From Anderseniella sp963787895 (GTDB taxonomy: Bacteria; Pseudomonadota; Alphaproteobacteria; Rhizobiales; Aestuariivirgaceae), in the NCBI GenBank assembly GCA_963787895.1, contig CAWBEX010000001.1, forward strand, positions 496,001-560,000: DNA of 64,000 nt. Direction: 5' to 3'. Below the pieces are notes generated by a model. It worked only from the letters and a program-made list of their open reading frames with translations, did not search any database and had not been told where the DNA came from. Every line of letters starts with the position of its first letter. Position 1 is the first letter of the stretch. Below are positions 53,910 to 64,000 of this stretch, in pieces. Made by a program: the position numbers and the translations under genes.

Positions 53910-55445
53910 CTAACCTTCCTTTTTCAACCTCAACGCAATGAAGTGCGGGTCAAAGTTGCGCTGTGCACGCAGCACCAGCATCAGGATCGACGTGTCGCCC
54001 GCCGCAACGGCTGCTTCCACGGCCTTGGCAAATTCGGCAGGCGATGTCGCTTTGATATCGCCAACTTCCGAAATCACATCCCCGGGCCGCAGTTGCTTGT
54101 CGGCAGCAGCGCCCTCAGCAGCCACCTCAGACACGATGATGCCCTCAGCCTTCTCAGGCACCTTGAACTTGGCGCGAAGCTCATCGGTCAACTCCTCGAC
54201 AGTCAAACCAAGGATTTCGACCTGAACCGAAGCCTGCGACGCAGGCTGCTGTTGCTGCTCTTCTTGGGTTTGCACAAGTTTCTCGCCAGACTCCAGGCGC
54301 CCCAGGGTCACCTCGAAATCCATCGGCTCGCCCTTGCGCAGCACTCCAACCTTGACAGTTGTGTCAGGCGCCAATTGCCCCACCGCACGGGACAACTCCC
54401 GGCTGTCTTTCATTTGCTTATCGTCCAGCGACACAATGACATCGCCCGCCTTGATGCCCGCTGTCTCTGCCGGGCTCGTTGCTGTAACGTCTGCCACAAG
54501 CGCTCCCTTGGCCTTGTCCAGCCCCAGGCTTTCAGCCAGGTCATCTGTGACATTCTGAATTCGAACGCCCAGCCAGCCGCGCCGGGTCTCGCCAAACTTC
54601 ACGAGCTGGTCGATCACGTTGCGCACCGTATCACTGGGCACTGAAAACCCGATGCCGATGGAACCACCGGAGGGGGAGATGATCGCAGTGTTCACACCGA
54701 TTACATCACCTGCCATGTTGAATAGCGGGCCACCGGAGTTACCGCGGTTTATGGAAGCGTCTGTCTGAATGAAGTCATCGTAGGGGCCGGCATTGATGTT
54801 GCGATTCATCGCCGACACGATACCCAGGGTGACAGTGCCACCAAGGCCAAACGGGTTGCCGATTGCCATGACCCAGTCGCCTACGCGCAGCCCGCCAGAA
54901 TCGCCGAACTCCACAAACGGCAGTGGCTTTTCCGGCTTCACTTTCAGAACTGCAATATCCGTCTTCGAATCCTTGCCAACAATTTCAGCCTTCAACCGGG
55001 TGCCATCATTGAAAATCACTTCAATTTCGTCAGCACCTTCGATGACGTGATTGTTGGTGATTACGGTGCCTTCTGCATCAATCACAAAGCCTGAGCCAAG
55101 CGAGTTGGCGTTGCGGGGCCTATTGGGCTTTGTGCCTCCCTGGCCTTGCTGCTGCTGCTTGAAAAACTCTTCGAAGAACTCCCGGAACGGAGTGCCTTCC
55201 GGAACGTTTGGCACAGGCGTTTCTTCTGCCCCGCTCACCTTCTGGCTCGTCGAGATGTTGACGACAGCAGGTGACAGCTTTTCAGCAAGATCAGCCACTG
55301 AAGCCGGCCCCTCGGCGCGGACAACCTGAACCCCGGCTGCAACGATGCCTATAGCGAGACATGTTGCCATAGCCAACTTGAGGATTAACACCTGAACGGA
55401 GGACACCGCCCTTGCCGCAACCTTGCTTCTTGCATTCTGGTTCAT
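53910..55445 (-). CDS. degP: Do-family periplasmic serine protease (DegP/MucD type)
   Basis: A 511-residue envelope protease and chaperone. A hydrophobic segment (LKLAMATCLAIGIVAAGVQV) near residue 25 exports or anchors it. The catalytic triad is in VITNNHVIEGADE (His), KTDIAVLKVKPE (Asp) and NRGNSGGPLFNMAG (Ser near 205). Two PDZ domains follow (GWLGVRIQNVTDDLAESLGL, then a second near residue 415). A Gln-rich linker separates them. It follows the hflK-hflC-DUF2065 genes on the same strand, the usual alphaproteobacterial arrangement, and degrades damaged envelope proteins. ATG 55445 has AGGAG upstream. Confidence 0.92.
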   Translation of the reverse strand: MNQNARSKVAARAVSSVQVLILKLAMATCLAIGIVAAGVQVVRAEGPASVADLAEKLSPAVVNISTSQKVSGAEETPVPNVPEGTPFREFFEEFFKQQQQGQGGTKPNRPRNANSLGSGFVIDAEGTVITNNHVIEGADEIEVIFNDGTRLKAEIVGKDSKTDIAVLKVKPEKPLPFVEFGDSGGLRVGDWVMAIGNPFGLGGTVTLGIVSAMNRNINAGPYDDFIQTDASINRGNSGGPLFNMAGDVIGVNTAIISPSGGSIGIGFSVPSDTVRNVIDQLVKFGETRRGWLGVRIQNVTDDLAESLGLDKAKGALVADVTATSPAETAGIKAGDVIVSLDDKQMKDSRELSRAVGQLAPDTTVKVGVLRKGEPMDFEVTLGRLESGEKLVQTQEEQQQQPASQASVQVEILGLTVEELTDELRAKFKVPEKAEGIIVSEVAAEGAAADKQLRPGDVISEVGDIKATSPAEFAKAVEAAVAAGDTSILMLVLRAQRNFDPHFIALRLKKEG

Positions 55446-55540
55446 TTGTTGAACTCGGCTCCTGATCAATTCAGAGATTCATAAGACGTGATTGTGAGCA
55501 TCATAAGATTGGATACGCAAGAACCTCAGCGGCCGTTCTG

Positions 55541-55558
55541 TCACGATCGCGTGACATT
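55541..55558. promoter_or_regulatory. Palindromic element upstream of degP
   Basis: TGTCACG and CGTGACA flank 4 bases, about 96-113 bases before the degP start and just after the DUF2065 stop on that strand. It may be an operator or a small hairpin. Confidence 0.4.
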
Positions 55559-55562
55559 TTTC

Positions 55563-55757
55563 TCATGCCAGAAAAGTTCGTGACACCCACACAATGAGTA
55601 CGCCAATTCCAATCGCCACAAGGCCGGTAGTGCGCAAGGCCTCGTCAGATATATTCTCCAACTGCCTTGCCATATTGCGCCACCAGCCTGGTGAAACAGA
55701 GTAAGCCAAACCTTCGATTACAAGGACAAGTCCGATCGCCGTGACCAGTTCACTCAC
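55563..55757 (-). CDS. DUF2065 membrane protein
   Basis: A 64-residue protein with two membrane segments (ELVTAIGLVLVIEGLAYSVSP and TTGLVAIGIGVLIVWVS), the DUF2065 family, often found between hflC and degP. Function unknown; the location suggests a role with the HflKC complex. Its ATG overlaps the hflC stop by four bases. Confidence 0.85.
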   Translation of the reverse strand: MSELVTAIGLVLVIEGLAYSVSPGWWRNMARQLENISDEALRTTGLVAIGIGVLIVWVSRTFLA

Positions 55758-56635
55758 TGTTGCTGCGCACCTGATTGTTGTGTCCCGAAATACCTGAAGA
55801 ATTCCGAGTCCGGCTTGAGTACGAGAGTGGTGTCGGAATTGGCAAGACTCTTGGCATAGGCCTGCATCGAGCGGTAGAAGGCGAAAAACTCCGGGTCCTG
55901 CTGGAAAGCATCGGCAAACACCGCGTTACGCTTGGCGTCACCGGCACCGCGCAGGATTTCCGCCTCGCGCTGTGCCTTGGAAACCAATTCAACCGATTGC
56001 CTGTCTGCTTCAGCCTTGATGCGGGTTGCTTGAGCCTCACCAACCGCACGCAACTCTGCTGCTTCTGCAAAGCGCTCGGAATTCATGCGCGCATAGGTGT
56101 CCTTCAACACCTGGTCAAGCAAATCGGTGCGGCGGATCTTTACGTCTACCACTTCAATGCCGAGGCCTTCAGCTTCCAGGCGGACCTGATCGCGAATTTC
56201 GCGCATCATCGCAGCGCGGTCCTTTGACAGGGCCGCATCAAACGAACGCCGCCCATAGGTCTGGCGAAGCGCTGCATCAAGCCTGGTCTCAATACGATCC
56301 TTCGCCCGATTGAGCGAAGCACCAACTGTTTCACGGAAACGACGAGGATTGTTGACCCGGATCATTGTCACCGTATCGACGACATAGCGGCGTGAATCGA
56401 CCACCTGGACTTCCTTGTCCGGGCTCTCGAAGAAGACAATCCGGTCTTCAACACGCACGATTTCCTGTACAAACGGCAACTTGAAATACAAACCTGGCTT
56501 CGAGATTTCCCGCTGAATCTCACCAAGCTGGGTAACCAGGACCTTTTCGCGTTCATCCACGACAAAAAGCGATGTCCAGGCGATGAACGCAAGCACTGCA
56601 GCAATTACCAGCCCGAAAGACTTGAAAATACCCAT
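55754..56635 (-). CDS. hflC: HflC, FtsH protease regulator
   Basis: A 293-residue SPFH/band 7 protein anchored by an N-terminal segment (SFGLVIAAVLAFIAWTSLFVV). The SPFH domain spans roughly residues 20-190. It forms a large cage with HflK around the FtsH protease in the inner membrane. Its ATG overlaps the hflK stop by one base (TGATG), so translation is coupled. The long helical part contains AEAELRAVGEAQATRIKAEADRQ in pattern. Confidence 0.94.
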   Translation of the reverse strand: MGIFKSFGLVIAAVLAFIAWTSLFVVDEREKVLVTQLGEIQREISKPGLYFKLPFVQEIVRVEDRIVFFESPDKEVQVVDSRRYVVDTVTMIRVNNPRRFRETVGASLNRAKDRIETRLDAALRQTYGRRSFDAALSKDRAAMMREIRDQVRLEAEGLGIEVVDVKIRRTDLLDQVLKDTYARMNSERFAEAAELRAVGEAQATRIKAEADRQSVELVSKAQREAEILRGAGDAKRNAVFADAFQQDPEFFAFYRSMQAYAKSLANSDTTLVLKPDSEFFRYFGTQQSGAQQQ

Positions 56636-57741
56636 CACTGGTTTCCTCCGGTAGATTGCTGGCGCTTCTGGATTTCAGGCAACGGCAGATAAGGCACAAC
56701 GCCTGTGCCGCCACCCTGACCGCCGGCATTGCCTTCAATGATAACCTTGTTGGATTTGGACATGACACCTTCCATCATTTCCAGGAACAGTCGCTTGCGG
56801 GTCACATCCTTGGCCTTCGAGTATTCCTCGTAGATAGCGCTGAAACGCTGTGCTTCACCTTCAGCTTCGTTGACCACGCGCGCGGTATACCCCTTGGAAT
56901 CTTCGACAATCTTTGAAGACTCGCCGCGGGCCTTGCCCAGCACCTGGTTGCGGTACTGCTCAGCTTCACGGATGAACTGATTCTGGTTCTGCTCGGCGCG
57001 CTGCACTTCTTCAAATGCATCTGCCACTTGCGGTGGCGGGTCAGCACGCTCCAGCTGCACGCCAAGAATGGTGATTCCGGCTTCGTAGGCGTTCAAGGAT
57101 GCCTGCACCAGCTCACGAACCTGACCCTGGGCATCAAGACGGCCCCTTGTTCTGATCTCTTCAGCCGCGGTGCGCCCCACAATCTCGCGCATGGCACTTT
57201 CCGAGACTGTACGCACCAGCATTTCCTGATCTCGAACATTGAAGAGGAAGTCCTTCGGCTCGGCGATCTTCCATTGAACGGTGAACCGGATATCCACGAG
57301 GTTCTGGTCACCTGCCAGCATCTGGCTGTCAGCCGAGTTGCCACTGCCGCCAAAATTGATCTGGCTGACACTTTCAACAGGCAGTTTTTCCATGGTCTCG
57401 ACCGGCCATGCAGCAAACTTCAGACCAGGCCCAACCGTCCGGTTGTATTCGCCCAGTCGCAGAACAACGCCCTGCTCTTCCGCCTCAACTGTGTGAAAGC
57501 TGTTGAAGAACCAAATGGCAGCAAGCGCAACAAGGCCTGCAATCCACGGGCTTTTGCCGCCACCGCCTTGCGGAAGCACTGTCTTCAGCCTGTCCTGGCC
57601 CTTGCGGATCAGGTCTTCCAGATCCGGAGGTGTACCTGGTCCGCCACGGCCTCCACCGCCGCCGCCGCTGGGCTTCTGACCCCACGGACCGTTACCGCCA
57701 TTGCCGCCGCCTTGCCAGCCGCCCTTCTTATCCCATGGCAT
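56635..57741 (-). CDS. hflK: HflK, FtsH protease regulator
   Basis: A 368-residue partner of HflC. The start MPWDKKGGWQGGGNGGNG is the typical Gly-rich cytosolic tail, followed by one membrane segment (PWIAGLVALAAIWFFNSF near residue 70) and the SPFH domain (VEAEEQGVVLRLGEYNRTVGPGLKF in pattern). The end is again Gly-rich. ATG 57741 is chosen because it gives the family N-terminus; the upstream in-frame stretch to 57849 does not fit. Confidence 0.94.
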   Translation of the reverse strand: MPWDKKGGWQGGGNGGNGPWGQKPSGGGGGGRGGPGTPPDLEDLIRKGQDRLKTVLPQGGGGKSPWIAGLVALAAIWFFNSFHTVEAEEQGVVLRLGEYNRTVGPGLKFAAWPVETMEKLPVESVSQINFGGSGNSADSQMLAGDQNLVDIRFTVQWKIAEPKDFLFNVRDQEMLVRTVSESAMREIVGRTAAEEIRTRGRLDAQGQVRELVQASLNAYEAGITILGVQLERADPPPQVADAFEEVQRAEQNQNQFIREAEQYRNQVLGKARGESSKIVEDSKGYTARVVNEAEGEAQRFSAIYEEYSKAKDVTRKRLFLEMMEGVMSKSNKVIIEGNAGGQGGGTGVVPYLPLPEIQKRQQSTGGNQ

Positions 57742-57862
57742 ATCTTGGTCATTTCCCTGTTGTTGAAGACAGTTTCGGCCGCCGTTGGACCATATGGTTG
57801 TAGTGTCTACGTGGTATAGGCAAACGCGCGCGTCAAGTCCATGGATCAAGCATTACACGCGG

Positions 57863-58711
57863 TTAATGGTGCAAAGCCTGCGAATGCCAGCTTACATGAT
57901 CGCCAATGAAGCTGGCGATGAAGTAATAGGAATGATCATAACCAGGCTGCATCCGCAGTGTAAGCGGATGGCCAGCTTTGCCACAAGCTTCCTCGATTAG
58001 ATGCGGTTTCAACTGTTCTTTCAGAAAGTTGTCGGCGTCACCTTGATCTATAAGCATTGGCAGTCTCTCGCTCGCGTGTTCAATCAGCGCGCATGCATCA
58101 TGTGCCGCCCATGCCGCCCTGTCATGCCCCAGATATCCGCCCAGTGCCTTGTGTCCCCATGGGCAGTTCATTGGCGACACTATTGGAGAAAACGCCGAAA
58201 CTGACTTGTACCGGCCCGGATTCTTCAAGGCGATGGTAAGTGCGCCATGCCCGCCCATAGAGTGACCGGATATTGCCTGCCTGTGCATGTCGACCGGAAA
58301 GTTGGCCGCTACCAGTTTGGGCAGTTCTTCCGTGATGTAGTCATACATATGATAGTGCTTTGACCACGGCGGCTGTGTCGCATTCACATAAAACCCGGCA
58401 CCCAGCCCAAAATCATAGGCCGCTTCTGGGTCATCCGGCACCCCTTCCCCCCTCGGGCTGGTGTCAGGAGCAACTATGGCAACCCCATGCTCCGCCGCAT
58501 AGCGCTGTGCTCCGGCCTTGGTGACGAAATTCTGATCCGAACATGTCAACCCCGAAAGCCACCACAAGACCGGTACCGGCCCGCTCACCGCTTGCGGCGG
58601 CAGGTAGATCGATGCAGTCATCTCGCAATGGCAGGCCTGGCTCATGTGGTTAAACTGTATCTGCTCGCCTCCAAAGCAGACATTGGTGGCAAGCTTTTGT
58701 ATTGCCGGCAT
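57863..58711 (-). CDS. fghA: S-formylglutathione hydrolase
   Basis: A 282-residue alpha/beta-hydrolase that cleaves S-formylglutathione to formate and glutathione. The nucleophile is in ISGHSMGGHGALTIAL near residue 145. FGGEQIQFNH at the start and LTCSDQNFVTKAGAQRYAAEHG near 62 are family signatures; the catalytic histidine is in QPGYDHSYYFI. GGGAGATT lies before ATG 58711. It is separated from the class III alcohol dehydrogenase (60.2 kb) by two other genes, which together complete glutathione-dependent formaldehyde removal. Confidence 0.94.
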   Translation of the reverse strand: MPAIQKLATNVCFGGEQIQFNHMSQACHCEMTASIYLPPQAVSGPVPVLWWLSGLTCSDQNFVTKAGAQRYAAEHGVAIVAPDTSPRGEGVPDDPEAAYDFGLGAGFYVNATQPPWSKHYHMYDYITEELPKLVAANFPVDMHRQAISGHSMGGHGALTIALKNPGRYKSVSAFSPIVSPMNCPWGHKALGGYLGHDRAAWAAHDACALIEHASERLPMLIDQGDADNFLKEQLKPHLIEEACGKAGHPLTLRMQPGYDHSYYFIASFIGDHVSWHSQALHH

Positions 58712-58832
58712 GTATGAATCTCCCAAAACCATCAATTGTTGCGCATACCCCGCATGATTTGCACGCGCTGGTCAAGCCTTGCGTCGACAACTGCTTTGCC
58801 CCTATGTGCCGCTTTCGTCAGGATTGCCCGCA

Positions 58833-59747
58833 ATGAACATCCATATCTCGCCGAAAGTTTCCGACCAGGCCGTCATATCGCGCGGTTTGGCGCTGATGGC
58901 CATTGCCATGCTGGTCATTCCGTCGATGGATATTCTCGGCAAACTTCTGTCAAAAGACATCAACGGCATTCAGGTTGCACAGTGGCGTTTCGGCTTTCAG
59001 GCCATTTTGATACTGCCCGTTCTGCTGTGGCTGAAAGGCACGCGCGCGCTGCTGCCCAACCGTGTAGGCCTGAACATTGTCAGAGCCTTGCTGATGGCAG
59101 GCGCCGTCACATGCTTTTTTACAGCGCTCAGATGGATGCCGGTCCCAGACGCAATCGCCATTTTTTTCATTGAGCCATTGCTGTTGACCATTCTCTCCGC
59201 CATCTTCCTGAAAGAGCATGTTGGCTGGCGCCGGCGCATTGCCGTCATCGTCGGCTTTATCGGCGCATTGATCGTTATTCAGCCAAGTTACGAAATTTTC
59301 GGGCCCGTCTCCCTGCTTCCCGTCGCGACTGCTACCTTGTTTGCAATCTATCTGCTGCTGACCAAGAAACTTGCCGCATCCGAAGACCCTCTGACCATGC
59401 AGTTCTTTTCCGGGGTGGTTGGCTTTATCATCCTGACCGTGATTGCGGTCACCGGTTCGGCTGCAGGCATTTCGATTCTCGCCCTGACCATGCCAACCCC
59501 ATACCAGTGGGTGCTGTTGTTTGGCGTTGGGGTAATTGCCACCGTCTGCCATCTGATGATCGTACACGCCTTCATGCGTGCACCCGCCTCGGTACTTGCC
59601 CCGTTCCAGTATCTGGAGATCGTGTCAGCAACCATCTTGAGCTATCTGGTGTTTGCACAAGCGCCGGACGCGACGAAGTGGCTCGGAATAGCGATCATCA
59701 TCGGGTCAGGGCTTTATGTCTGGTGGCGCGAGCGGCAGATACACTAA
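58833..59747 (+). CDS. EamA family (DMT) transporter
   Basis: A 304-residue membrane protein with ten hydrophobic segments in two EamA repeats (LALMAIAMLVIPSMDILGKLL and LFGVGVIATVCHLMIVHAFM), ending in a basic WWRERQIH tail. It resembles S-adenosylmethionine and amino-acid exporters of this family. Substrate unknown. It lies divergent from fghA and its stop overlaps that of the convergent YaiI gene by four bases. Confidence 0.85.
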   Translation: MNIHISPKVSDQAVISRGLALMAIAMLVIPSMDILGKLLSKDINGIQVAQWRFGFQAILILPVLLWLKGTRALLPNRVGLNIVRALLMAGAVTCFFTALRWMPVPDAIAIFFIEPLLLTILSAIFLKEHVGWRRRIAVIVGFIGALIVIQPSYEIFGPVSLLPVATATLFAIYLLLTKKLAASEDPLTMQFFSGVVGFIILTVIAVTGSAAGISILALTMPTPYQWVLLFGVGVIATVCHLMIVHAFMRAPASVLAPFQYLEIVSATILSYLVFAQAPDATKWLGIAIIIGSGLYVWWRERQIH

Positions 59748-60192
59748 CCCGTTACCCGCCTCACCTCGCGCTCCAGCACATCGAGAAACCGCGACCGGTC
59801 CTGTTTGCTGAAAGGCTTGCCGCCCCCGCCCTGGTTCAGAGGGTTGGCAGCGCGCAAATCTGTCATCAAGTCGCGCATGGACAGCACCTGGCCGATGTTC
59901 TTCTCATCCAGCACCTCGCCATTGTGCTTGACCACACAGGCTCCGCCTTCGATGCATCGAGCTGCCAACGGGATATCGCCCGTTATGCAGATGTCACCCT
60001 TGACCGCCCGGTCAGCGATCCACTTGTCAGCAACGTCCGGCCCGTCGGGCACGATCACCGTCTCCACTAGCGGATCGGGATTTGGCCGAATGCCGCCATT
60101 TGAAACGATGAACACCTTGATACCGTGACGGCCTGCCACACGAACCACTTCGTCCTTCACCGGGCAGGCATCCGCATCAACGTAGATGCAGG

Positions 60193-60196
<4 letters not shown>
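59744..60196 (-). CDS. YaiI/YqxD family protein (DUF188)
   Basis: A 150-residue member of UPF0178. The start TCIYVDADACPVKDEVVRVA and the motifs VPDGPDVADKWIADR and GDICITGDIPLA match PIN-like nucleases, but activity has not been established for the family. It begins with TTG overlapping the stop of the alcohol dehydrogenase gene (TTGA), so it is coupled to that gene. Confidence 0.9.
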
Positions 60197-61303
<1,107 letters not shown>

Positions 61304-61474
61304 TGTTGTGTTGCTCCCTGAACCAATTCTGCTGTGTTGATGATTGGATGGCAGTTTGTCAATTCACGGTTTGCACCGCAATACCCCTCTGGCGCGTGCC
61401 GACAAATTGTTGCAAACTTGTCGCGACTGTGCAGTACTCTGCGCGCTCGAAAACCATCAGGGAGAAATGTTAAA

Positions 61475-63070
61475 ATGTCAGGAAGTGACAAGCTCGACAC
61501 ACTGCTTAAGACACCAAAAGTTTCCAGACGTGACTTTATTCAATATGCCATCGCAACCGGCGTAACTGCTTCGGTCGCTGGCACCATGTTTGACAAGGCA
61601 AAGGCCGCGACCCCAACCAAGGGCGGCAGCTTTATTCAGGCCCTGACCGGCGGCGGCACCAAGGATGTGCTCGACCCGGCCCAGACCAACGACAGCTACA
61701 TGATCAACGTTGGCAACCAGCTGCGCAACAACCTCACTGAAATGTCCCCTGAAGGCCAGCTGCGTTCTGAACTGGCTGAAAGCTGGGAGAGCGCGGACGC
61801 CACCAAGTGGGTGTTCAAACTGCGCAAGGGTGTTGAATTCCACAACGGCAAAACCCTGGACGCCAATGACGTCGCAGCATCATTCAACCATCACCGCGGC
61901 GAAGACTCCAAGTCGGGTGCCAAGGGCCTGGTGAAGCAGATCAAGGACGTCAAGGCTGATGGCGACAACGTGATATTCGAACTGGAAGGCGGCAACGCCG
62001 ACTGGCCGTTTATCGTATCCGACTACCATCTCATGATCTGCCCTGCCAAGGACGATGGCAAGATGGCATGGGAAGATGGTGTAGGCACCGGTGGCTACAG
62101 CCTCGAGAAATTCGAAGCAGGCGTCTCCACCAAGGTGAAGCGCAATCCGAATTACTGGAAGGAAAACGCCGCCTACTTCGAAGACATCGACAACCTGTTC
62201 GTGGCCGATGCCAATGCCCGCACCACCGGTGTTCGCACCGGCTCTCTGCACTCCATGTCAAACCTCGACCTGAAGACAGTGGCTCTGCTTGAGCGCGACA
62301 CGAACATCGATATCAGGCCTGTAACCGGCAACAAGCACGCCGTGCTGCCAATGCATGTCGATGTCGCACCGTTCTCCGACGTCAATGTGCGCCTGGCACT
62401 CAAGCACGCCGTCAATCGCGAAGAATTCGTGAAGAAGATCCTTCTCGGTCAGGGTGAAATCGGCAACGACTCACCGATCGGTCCTGCCAACATCTACCGC
62501 GCCACGGCTGAAGAAATGCCACAGCGCACCTACGATCCGGAAATGGCAAAATCCTACCTTAAAAAGGCCGGCATGGAGAACCTCAAGGTTGCGCTCCACA
62601 TCGCCGACACAGCCTTCGAAGGTGGCGTGGATGCTGCCCAGCTCTATGCCGAAAGCGCCAAGGCCGCCGGTATCGAGATCGAAGTTGTGCGTGAAGCAGA
62701 TGATGCCTACTGGGATGACGTCTGGCTCAAGAAGCCATGGTGCGGCGGCTACTGGGGTGGCCGTCCGACCGAAGACTGGATGTTCTCGCAGGTATACTCC
62801 AAGGGCGCCGACTGGAATGAAACCAAGTGGGCGAACGAAGAGTTCAACAAGCTGCTGGTCGAAGCCCGTTCGGAACTCGACGAGAAGAAGCGCCGCGAAC
62901 TTTACGTTCAGATGCAGATCATCTGCAATCAGGACGGCGGTGCCATCATCCCGATGTTCATGGCCTACACACATGCGGTTTCCAAGAAAATCGGCACACC
63001 GGAAAAGTGGGCAAACAACTGGGAACTCGACGGCCACAAGAACGGCGAGCGCTGGTGGATGGCCGGCTAA
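61475..63070 (+). CDS. ABC peptide-type substrate-binding protein with Tat signal
   Basis: A 531-residue extracytoplasmic solute-binding protein of family 5 (DppA/OppA). The N-terminus has a twin-arginine signal (KVSRRDFIQYAIATG near residue 16) ending at DKAKAATP, so it is exported folded. The body shows SWESADATKWVFKLRKGVEFHNG in pattern near 100. Ligand unknown; peptides, nickel or opines are possible. The permease and ATPase genes are not adjacent: downstream lies only a terminator and a small membrane protein. GGGAGAAA precedes ATG 61475. The 171-base upstream region holds the divergent promoter with the class III dehydrogenase gene. Confidence 0.88.
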   Translation: MSGSDKLDTLLKTPKVSRRDFIQYAIATGVTASVAGTMFDKAKAATPTKGGSFIQALTGGGTKDVLDPAQTNDSYMINVGNQLRNNLTEMSPEGQLRSELAESWESADATKWVFKLRKGVEFHNGKTLDANDVAASFNHHRGEDSKSGAKGLVKQIKDVKADGDNVIFELEGGNADWPFIVSDYHLMICPAKDDGKMAWEDGVGTGGYSLEKFEAGVSTKVKRNPNYWKENAAYFEDIDNLFVADANARTTGVRTGSLHSMSNLDLKTVALLERDTNIDIRPVTGNKHAVLPMHVDVAPFSDVNVRLALKHAVNREEFVKKILLGQGEIGNDSPIGPANIYRATAEEMPQRTYDPEMAKSYLKKAGMENLKVALHIADTAFEGGVDAAQLYAESAKAAGIEIEVVREADDAYWDDVWLKKPWCGGYWGGRPTEDWMFSQVYSKGADWNETKWANEEFNKLLVEARSELDEKKRRELYVQMQIICNQDGGAIIPMFMAYTHAVSKKIGTPEKWANNWELDGHKNGERWWMAG

Positions 63071-63099
63071 GCCGACCCAGTTCACAAACGAACTTCGTG

Positions 63100-63128
63100 A
63101 AGCCGCATCCTTCGGGATGCGGCTTTTT
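63100..63128 (+). terminator. Rho-independent terminator
   Basis: AAGCCGCATCC and GGATGCGGCTT form an 11-bp stem with a TTCG-type loop, followed by TTTC. It is 29 bases past the binding-protein stop. Confidence 0.9.
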
Positions 63129-63225
63129 CATGTGTGGCTTCATATTGTGACCAAGTGCACATTCTTGCGCGCGCAGCTGCGCTAGTTTCTTCCCATAATA
63201 GAAACACGCAGCAGGAAGCGTCGCC

Positions 63226-63423
63226 ATGTTCGATGATCAGGAAACCGAAGACACCGGGAAATCGCGCACCATTGCCAGACCACTCCTGACCATGGCCATT
63301 GTGCTCACAGTCGCATGGTTTGCCATTGTCGGCGTGACAGTTGCCAGCCAGTCAAGCCAGGGTCAGGTATCCGGCTACGGCATCGACGATATCCAGGCCA
63401 CAATCATCACGGCTTCACGCTGA
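63226..63423 (+). CDS. Small single-span membrane protein
   Basis: A 65-residue protein with an acidic start (MFDDQETEDTGK), one membrane segment (LLTMAIVLTVAWFAIVGVTVA) and a short polar tail. I do not recognise it. GCAGGAAG lies before the ATG, which supports translation. It is on its own after the terminator of the binding-protein gene and converges with ttcA. Confidence 0.55.
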   Translation: MFDDQETEDTGKSRTIARPLLTMAIVLTVAWFAIVGVTVASQSSQGQVSGYGIDDIQATIITASR

Positions 63424-63453
63424 CAAGTGGAATCAAAACACGCAAACATCTGC

Positions 63454-64000
63454 CTAGAGCGTTGAGAAATCAAACAATTCCCGGTCCAGCAAATGGCTCG
63501 GGCTGGTCCTGCCCAACGCCTTCATCATGGTGTCCTTACGCCCCGGCTGACGTGCTTCCATATCATTCAGCATGGCTTTCATCTGGTTACGCTTCAACCC
63601 GTCCTGAGAGCCGCACAAATCGCATGGAATAATTGGAAACTGCAGAGCTGCCGCGAACCGGGCAATATCTTCCTCGGCACAAAAGCTGAGTGGGCGCAGC
63701 ACCGTCAGATCGCCCTCGTCATTGCGCAGTTTGGGCGGCATGGCAGCCAGCTTTGCGCCATACATGAGATTGAGAAAGAATGTCTCCAGTATGTCCTCAC
63801 GATGGTGGCCAAGCACCACGGCCGAACACCCCTCTTCCCGCGCCACGCGATACAAATTGGCGCGCCGCAGACGTGAACACAGCGCGCAATAGGTTGCCCC
63901 TTCAGGCACCTTCTGAGTGACGATGGAGTAGGTATCACGATACTCAATTCGATGCGCAATACCGTGAGCCGACAAGTAGTCCGGCAGAATATGCTTAGGA
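63454..64000 (-). CDS. ttcA: TtcA, tRNA 2-thiocytidine biosynthesis protein, 5' partial
   Basis: The C-terminal 180 or so residues of TtcA, which thiolates C32 of some tRNAs using an Fe-S cluster. The cluster cysteines are in YCALCSRLRRANLY (near 63868) and CDLCGSQDGLKRNQM (near 63610), and the nucleotide-pocket motif is LGHHREDILETFFLNLMYG. The frame stays open to the window edge (PKHILPDYL before SAHGIAHRIEY), so the N-terminal PP-loop part lies outside. It is cut off, not truncated. Confidence 0.92.
   Translation of the reverse strand, partial: PKHILPDYLSAHGIAHRIEYRDTYSIVTQKVPEGATYCALCSRLRRANLYRVAREEGCSAVVLGHHREDILETFFLNLMYGAKLAAMPPKLRNDEGDLTVLRPLSFCAEEDIARFAAALQFPIIPCDLCGSQDGLKRNQMKAMLNDMEARQPGRKDTMMKALGRTSPSHLLDRELFDFSTL

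Overview
The window reads as chromosome from an alphaproteobacterium, most likely of the Hyphomicrobiales (Rhizobiales). The grounds are a growth-pole-ring (GPR-like) giant coiled-coil protein, a BA14K-like protein, DUF1194, DUF2852 and DUF2065 proteins, an FdVI-type ferredoxin with its TrxR-like reductase, GANTC (CcrM) motifs in an intergenic region, and dense, GC-rich, tightly packed operons. Nothing in the sequence fixes the genus.

Layout. 1-9.9 kb: a frameshifted dimethylglycine-demethylase-like flavoprotein, a possible small RNA, a TadG-like vWA protein, an ETHE1/Blh-like metallo-hydrolase, a GlcD-type flavin dehydrogenase, a P1 peptidase, and a ferredoxin reductase/ferredoxin pair. 9.5-15.1 kb: an HPt protein divergent from the GPR-like gene, with a cell-cycle-looking intergenic region between them. 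15.2-18.4 kb: a dgcN-dgcA D-glutamate catabolic pair and an MFS carrier. 18.5-28.5 kb: mixed metabolic genes (fold-type II PLP enzyme, unusual SDR, PPK2, amine oxidase-like protein, NagZ, thioredoxin-like protein, split YeeE transporter, DUF1194).

28.47-35.77 kb: a 7.2-kb integrated element in the 3' end of tRNA-Lys(CTT). It is bounded by 51-bp direct repeats and has integrase arm-type sites near both ends. It holds a tyrosine integrase broken by frameshifts, an AlpA/winged-helix locus, a tiny Lys/Ala/Pro-repeat protein, cytochrome c, a cNMP-binding protein beside a perfect CRP-like palindrome, a GYD protein and several small unknowns.

35.9-48.5 kb: branched-chain amino acid synthesis. leuA, ilvC and an ilvB-eamA-ilvH-pdxJ operon are all on the minus strand. 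ilvB is preceded by a leader peptide (Leu-Val-Val-Val) and a terminator hairpin, so transcription attenuation is likely. 48.6-64 kb: BA14K-like protein, aquaporin, M81 peptidase, GNAT, miaA/serB with overlapping divergent start codons, the hflK-hflC-DUF2065-degP membrane quality-control cluster, S-formylglutathione hydrolase and (frameshifted) class III alcohol dehydrogenase for formaldehyde removal, a Tat-exported peptide-binding protein, and a partial ttcA.

Several otherwise intact genes (first gene, GPR-like, integrase, class III ADH) carry single-base frameshifts. Some or all may be sequence errors rather than real lesions.
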